From Hylemonella sp. UBA2468 (lineage in GTDB: Bacteria; Pseudomonadota; Gammaproteobacteria; Burkholderiales; Burkholderiaceae_C): a stretch of DNA of 20,249 bases. The stretch spans positions 7,318-27,566 of the forward strand of contig DDPM01000045.1 in assembly GCA_002342165.1 (NCBI GenBank), in the 5' to 3' direction. Under the pieces are notes generated by a model. The model was not told the DNA's origin, did not search any database, and saw only the letters and a list, made by a program, of their open reading frames with translations. This document shows positions 16,733 through 20,249 of the stretch, in pieces; the first letter of the stretch is position 1; every line of letters starts with the position of its first letter. A program made the translations under genes and the position numbers.

Positions 16733-17833
16733 ATGAACTTACCTACAACCCCTCCCATACTATCTCGTGCGGGCTGGAGTGCCCTGGTGTTTGCAGTCCT
16801 GTTGGTTACAGCGGTTGCCCCTGTGTTGAATTTATGGATACCCGAGCAAAGTAGCCTGCATTTGAGTGACTATGCAGTGGCTTTGCTAGGCCGCATCATG
16901 TGTTATGCCATTTGCGCTTTGGCAATGGACTTGATTTGGGGATATACAGGAATATTGAGTCTGGGGCACGGGTTGTTTTTTGCCTTGGGGGGCTATGTGA
17001 TGGGCATGTACCTGATGCGCCAAATTGGCCAAGATGGCAATTACAAAAGTGCGTTGCCGGACTTCATGGTGTTTTTAGATTGGAAAGAGTTGCCTTGGCA
17101 TTGGGCCTTAAGCGACAGTTTTGCCGCTACCTTGTTCTTGGTGGTTTCCGTGCCAGGATTAATAGCTTTTGTTTTTGGTTACTTTGCTTTTCGCTCTCGC
17201 ATCAAGGGCGTTTACTTTTCCATCATTACCCAAGCACTTACGTTTGCCGCCATGTTGCTTTTCTTTCGTAATGAAACAGGCTTTGGCGGCAACAATGGGT
17301 TTACGGACTTCAAACGGATTTTGGATATCCCTTTAGCAACGCCTCAAACCCGAATGGCGTTGTTTGTGACAACGGGCTTAACCTTATTGGGTTGTTATCT
17401 ACTGGCGCGTTGGTTGGTGGTTTCCAAATTCGGTCGTGTGTTGCAAGCTATACGTGATGCGGAAAGTAGAGTGATGTTTTCAGGCTACCAACCACTGGGC
17501 TACAAACTGGCGATCTGGACGCTCTCAGCCATCATGTGTGGGGTGGCGGGCGCTTTGTATGTGCCCCAAGTTGGCATTATCAATCCGGGTGAGATGAGCC
17601 CCGGCAACTCCATAGAAATTGCGATTTGGGTCGCTGTAGGCGGACGCGCAACTTTGCTGGGACCTATTGTTGGCGCGTTTTTGGTAAATGGTGCAAAAAG
17701 TTGGCTCACTGTGGCCTACCCTGAAATTTGGCTTTATTTTTTAGGTGGCCTTTTTATGGTGGTGACCCTATTTTTGCCTAATGGGGTCATGGGTTGGTTC
17801 CTGACTTGGTTAAAAAGCAGGAGGTCGACATGA
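16733..17833 (+). CDS. urtC: Urea ABC transporter permease UrtC
   Basis: UrtC (366 residues) is the second urea permease, of the LivM type. It has about eight to nine membrane segments, with ALAMDLIWGYTGILSLGHG and FFALGGYVMGMYLMRQ near residues 60-100. NETGFGGNNGFTDF lies near residue 180 and VSKFGRVLQAIRDAE near 230, the latter being the cytoplasmic coupling loop to the ATPases. I use the ATG at 16733; the frame is open to a TTG at 16709, which would add eight polar residues. No strong ribosome site is visible for either. The stop overlaps the urtD ATG by ATGA. Confidence 0.95.
   Translation: MNLPTTPPILSRAGWSALVFAVLLVTAVAPVLNLWIPEQSSLHLSDYAVALLGRIMCYAICALAMDLIWGYTGILSLGHGLFFALGGYVMGMYLMRQIGQDGNYKSALPDFMVFLDWKELPWHWALSDSFAATLFLVVSVPGLIAFVFGYFAFRSRIKGVYFSIITQALTFAAMLLFFRNETGFGGNNGFTDFKRILDIPLATPQTRMALFVTTGLTLLGCYLLARWLVVSKFGRVLQAIRDAESRVMFSGYQPLGYKLAIWTLSAIMCGVAGALYVPQVGIINPGEMSPGNSIEIAIWVAVGGRATLLGPIVGAFLVNGAKSWLTVAYPEIWLYFLGGLFMVVTLFLPNGVMGWFLTWLKSRRST
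17819..17824 (+). promoter_or_regulatory. Ribosome binding site of urtD
   Basis: A full AGGAGG lies five bases before the ATG at 17830, inside the last codons of urtC. It fixes the urtD start and is much stronger than the sites of the neighbouring genes, as expected for producing a soluble ATPase from within an overlapping junction. Confidence 0.75.
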
Positions 17834-18711
17834 CGCCCGATTTGATGGAAGCGGGTGCAAAACGTATGCAGCTTCGCAAGGCGTCCAGTAAAACCCCTTC
17901 AGGAAAAACTGAAGCGGGAGGGCAAACGGCAAGTTACGCGCGTCATTATTTGCGTCATGAAGTGGATGTGACCCACGGCCGCATTTTGTATTTGGAAGAT
18001 GTGAGTGTGAGCTTTGATGGGTTTAAGGCCATCAATCATCTGTCCTTAGACATTGCCCCAGGGGAACTTCGTTGCATTATTGGACCTAATGGCGCCGGCA
18101 AAACGACCCTCATGGACATCATCACGGGCAAAACCAGGCCCGACAGCGGTTCGGTGTTTTTTGGCAGCACCATTGATTTACTGCGTTTTTCCGAGGCTGA
18201 AATTGCTCAATTGGGTATTGGTCGTAAATTTCAAAAACCAACTGTGTTTGAACGTCTAACGGTATTTGAAAACCTTGAACTGGCCCTTAAAACCTTTAAG
18301 GGCGTTTGGTCTAGTTTATTTTTCAAATTGAATTCTGAGCAGTCCGATCGGCTTCTGGAGGTGCTTCATACCATTCAACTTGAAAACGAATTGAACCGTC
18401 AGGCGGGCAACTTGAGTCATGGTCAAAAGCAATGGCTGGAAATTGGCATGCTTCTCATGCAAGACCCCAAGTTGCTTTTGTTAGATGAGCCCGTGGCAGG
18501 GATGACCGACGAAGAAACCGCTCGAACTGCGGAACTCTTTTTGTCGCTCAAAGGAAAACACTCTTTGATGGTGGTGGAGCACGACATGAATTTTGTGAGT
18601 GCAATTTCTGACATCGTGACTGTGCTGTGCGAAGGGTCAGTGTTGGCTCAAGGGCCTTTGAATGTGGTGAAGGCAGATGAGCGCGTGATTGAAGTGTATT
18701 TAGGCCGCTGA
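17830..18711 (+). CDS. urtD: Urea ABC transporter ATP-binding protein UrtD
   Basis: This cytoplasmic ATPase (293 residues) pairs with UrtE to power urea import. Walker A GPNGAGKTT is at residues 85-93, QKPTVFERLTVFENL follows the Q-loop, the signature is LSHGQKQWLEI, Walker B is LLLLDEPVAGM and the switch histidine lies in VVEHDMNF. About 50 residues precede the ABC domain; this lysine- and serine-rich extension is common in UrtD of this group and of unknown role. The start is set by a consensus AGGAGG and the ATGA overlap with urtC. The gap to urtE is two bases. Confidence 0.96.
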   Translation: MTPDLMEAGAKRMQLRKASSKTPSGKTEAGGQTASYARHYLRHEVDVTHGRILYLEDVSVSFDGFKAINHLSLDIAPGELRCIIGPNGAGKTTLMDIITGKTRPDSGSVFFGSTIDLLRFSEAEIAQLGIGRKFQKPTVFERLTVFENLELALKTFKGVWSSLFFKLNSEQSDRLLEVLHTIQLENELNRQAGNLSHGQKQWLEIGMLLMQDPKLLLLDEPVAGMTDEETARTAELFLSLKGKHSLMVVEHDMNFVSAISDIVTVLCEGSVLAQGPLNVVKADERVIEVYLGR

Positions 18712-18713
18712 TA

Positions 18714-19406
18714 ATGCTGAATATTCAACGCGTGAACCAATATTATGGTGGCTCGCATATTTTGCGAGATGTCAGCCTTAGGGCCGAAAAAGGCCAGGTG
18801 ACTGTAGTGTTGGGACGCAACGGCGTAGGCAAAACCACATTACTCAAATCTTTGATGGGTTTGGTACCCATCAAGAGCGGGTCTATGGAATGCGATGGGT
18901 TGCCCATTCATCAGCTCACACCTTACGAGCGCGCTAGGGCGGGAATAGGGTATGTGCCTCAGGGGCGAGAAATTTTTGGCCGTTTAAGCGTTCAAGACAA
19001 CTTGCGTATGGGTTTGGCAACGAGATCTGCAGGTACACCCATACCTGATGGGCTGTTTGAACTTTTTCCCGTTCTCAAGCAAATGTTGTACAGGCGTGGG
19101 GGTGATTTGTCAGGGGGGCAACAACAACAGTTGGCTATAGCGCGAGCCTTGGCTGCAGGTCCTAAATTGTTGGTTTTGGATGAGCCCACTGAGGGTATTC
19201 AGCCCAGCATCATCAAGGACATCGGACGTGTGATTCGCATGTTGGCTGATCGAGGTGATATGGCCATTGTGCTGGTGGAACAATATTACGACTTTGCCGA
19301 AGAGTTGGCGGATGCCTATGTGGTGTTAGATCGTGGTGCTGTGGTGGGCAGTGGGCCTGGCCATGAAATGCAAGCTCGTGGAGTTCGGCAATTGGTGGCC
19401 ATCTGA
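18714..19406 (+). CDS. urtE: Urea ABC transporter ATP-binding protein UrtE
   Basis: This is the second ATPase of the urea importer (230 residues). Walker A GRNGVGKTT is at residues 34-42, followed by GIGYVPQGREIFGRLSVQDN, the signature LSGGQQQQLAIARAL, Walker B LLVLDEPTEGIQPSII and a final LVEQYYDFA region. The Q/Y in VEQYYDF, in place of the more usual EHDM, is the pattern seen in UrtE and LivF. It lies two bases after the urtD stop. Its own stop (19404-19406) lies nine bases from the end of ureD on the opposite strand, without a recognisable terminator between, so the urt transcript probably runs into ureD antisense. Confidence 0.97.
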   Translation: MLNIQRVNQYYGGSHILRDVSLRAEKGQVTVVLGRNGVGKTTLLKSLMGLVPIKSGSMECDGLPIHQLTPYERARAGIGYVPQGREIFGRLSVQDNLRMGLATRSAGTPIPDGLFELFPVLKQMLYRRGGDLSGGQQQQLAIARALAAGPKLLVLDEPTEGIQPSIIKDIGRVIRMLADRGDMAIVLVEQYYDFAEELADAYVVLDRGAVVGSGPGHEMQARGVRQLVAI

Positions 19407-19415
19407 CTGCCATCA

Positions 19416-20246
19416 CTAGGTGCTCCATATTCGGGGGGTATGGGGTTCCAAGCCCCAAAGGGTTTGCCTCCACACGCCTCTGAGCAGCCTCATTAGCCCC
19501 ATCACGGGCTCTACCCAAGGACCCAGTACTCTAACCAATAACACTCGGGAGTTTGGCGACGTGACACCCACACATGCATGGAGCGTATGTCCACGTGCGG
19601 CTTCTCGCAGGTACTCTAGAGCCTGCTCTTTTCGGTCCCTGTCTATGGCTTGGCCAGCTACAAAAAATAAGCTCCCCATGCACCGGTGGCCAGCCAATCC
19701 CAGGGGGCTGTCCATCAGCCTCTGGTCTTGAGCATCAAGGCGACCTTTTTCGAGCCAAATGCCGGGTACCTCTATGTGCTGAAGAAAATGACCTTTTGTG
19801 AACGGCTGTTGTGCCGCAGGCAGACCCAAGGCCGTGATGTCCCAACCCAAAAATTCAGCCCCTTGAGCCACCTCTACCTTGAGGTGGTTTTCAGCATGGC
19901 AATCTTGATAAGCGATTGATTCCAAGGGTAGCCACTCCAAGCGGGCTCCAGCGCTTAGACGGGCATGCACCGCTTGAGAAGCCACTGGGCCCTCAGACCG
20001 GTAAAAGCGGGTGGCGCCTGGGGTAGTGATCAGGCCATGGCATTGAGGCGCCACCTCAATTTGAATTTTCAGATGGTCGCCGCCCACCAGCCCCCCTGGT
20101 GGATGAACCAGAACGTTATGGCAAATGGAAGGACCTTCTGGGTACAGGCTTTGAAGCAAACGCAACGGCCCTTCATGCTGATGGAGCACTAAAGTCCCTG
20201 CGCTGGAGTGCTGGTATTGAAGGTTCAGTTGAGCATGCCAGGTCAT
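19416..20246 (-). CDS. ureD: Urease accessory protein UreD (start may lie just beyond the window)
   Basis: UreD is the scaffold that binds apo-urease and passes nickel with UreF and UreG. The 276 residues visible contain the full family pattern: HNVLVHPPGGLVGGDHL, TTPGATRFYRS, LEWLPLESIAY, GWDITALGLPA, VLGPWVEPVM and the C-terminal PRIWST. The ATG at 20246 is three bases from the window end and the frame is still open there, so a slightly earlier start is possible; little can be missing. The gene points the same way as ureA-ureG but is separated from ureA by the oppositely oriented urtABCDE block, about 5.8 kb. It needs its own promoter, which is outside the window. It is tail to tail with urtE. 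Confidence 0.96.
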   Translation of the reverse strand: MTWHAQLNLQYQHSSAGTLVLHQHEGPLRLLQSLYPEGPSICHNVLVHPPGGLVGGDHLKIQIEVAPQCHGLITTPGATRFYRSEGPVASQAVHARLSAGARLEWLPLESIAYQDCHAENHLKVEVAQGAEFLGWDITALGLPAAQQPFTKGHFLQHIEVPGIWLEKGRLDAQDQRLMDSPLGLAGHRCMGSLFFVAGQAIDRDRKEQALEYLREAARGHTLHACVGVTSPNSRVLLVRVLGPWVEPVMGLMRLLRGVWRQTLWGLEPHTPRIWST

Positions 20247-20249
20247 CGG

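Noticed and set aside
17897..17914. Inverted repeat CTTCAG-N6-CTGAAG
   Set aside because: Six-bp stem within the early urtD coding sequence, with no T-run; likely incidental.
19440..19460. TGGGG/CCCCA stem near the end of ureD as a possible bidirectional terminator
   Set aside because: Five-bp stem inside the ureD coding region without a T-run on either strand.

Overview
The window looks like a chromosomal segment of a betaproteobacterium, most likely Burkholderiales and perhaps a freshwater Comamonadaceae lineage. I base this on protein style, the gene complement (ureJ inside the urease operon, urtABCDE next to urease, a split XdhA/XdhB) and a GC content that looks moderate by eye. The genus cannot be fixed without a search. 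Coding density is very high. I see no RNA genes, insertion sequences, integrases or CRISPR arrays, and no intergenic stretch longer than about 200 bases.

Layout. Positions 1-8065, minus strand, hold a purine module read right to left: a BMP-type ABC importer (double ATPase, two permeases, lipoprotein binding protein), guanine deaminase guaD, then xdhA and the start of xdhB, which runs off the left edge. Positions 8119-13581, also minus strand, hold the urease operon ureA - FmdE-like exported protein - ureJ - ureB - ureC - ureE - ureF - ureG. Only 53 bases without a terminator separate ureG from the purine module. Positions 13582-13778 are a divergent control region. Positions 13779-19406, plus strand, hold the urea importer operon urtABCDE. 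Positions 19416-20246, minus strand, hold ureD, tail to tail with urtE and cut off from the other urease genes by the whole urt block.

How the genes fit together. UrtABCDE imports urea; urease (UreABC), matured by UreD/E/F/G and probably fed nickel through UreJ, hydrolyses it to ammonia and CO2. The neighbouring module would import a purine and convert guanine to xanthine and then urate. The enzymes from urate to urea are not in the window. The arrangement reads as a nitrogen-scavenging island.

The strongest new signal is the control region: a perfect NtrC-like inverted repeat (TTCGCACC-N5-GGTGCGAA, 13656-13676) lies midway between two divergent sigma-54 promoter matches, both with exact GG-N10-GC spacing, one toward ureA and one toward urtA. 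Other points of interest are the FmdE-like protein inside the urease operon, a 15-base tandem repeat that encodes both the nickel-binding tail of UreE and a ladder of possible ureF start codons, the displaced ureD, and a strong hairpin between urtA and urtB.
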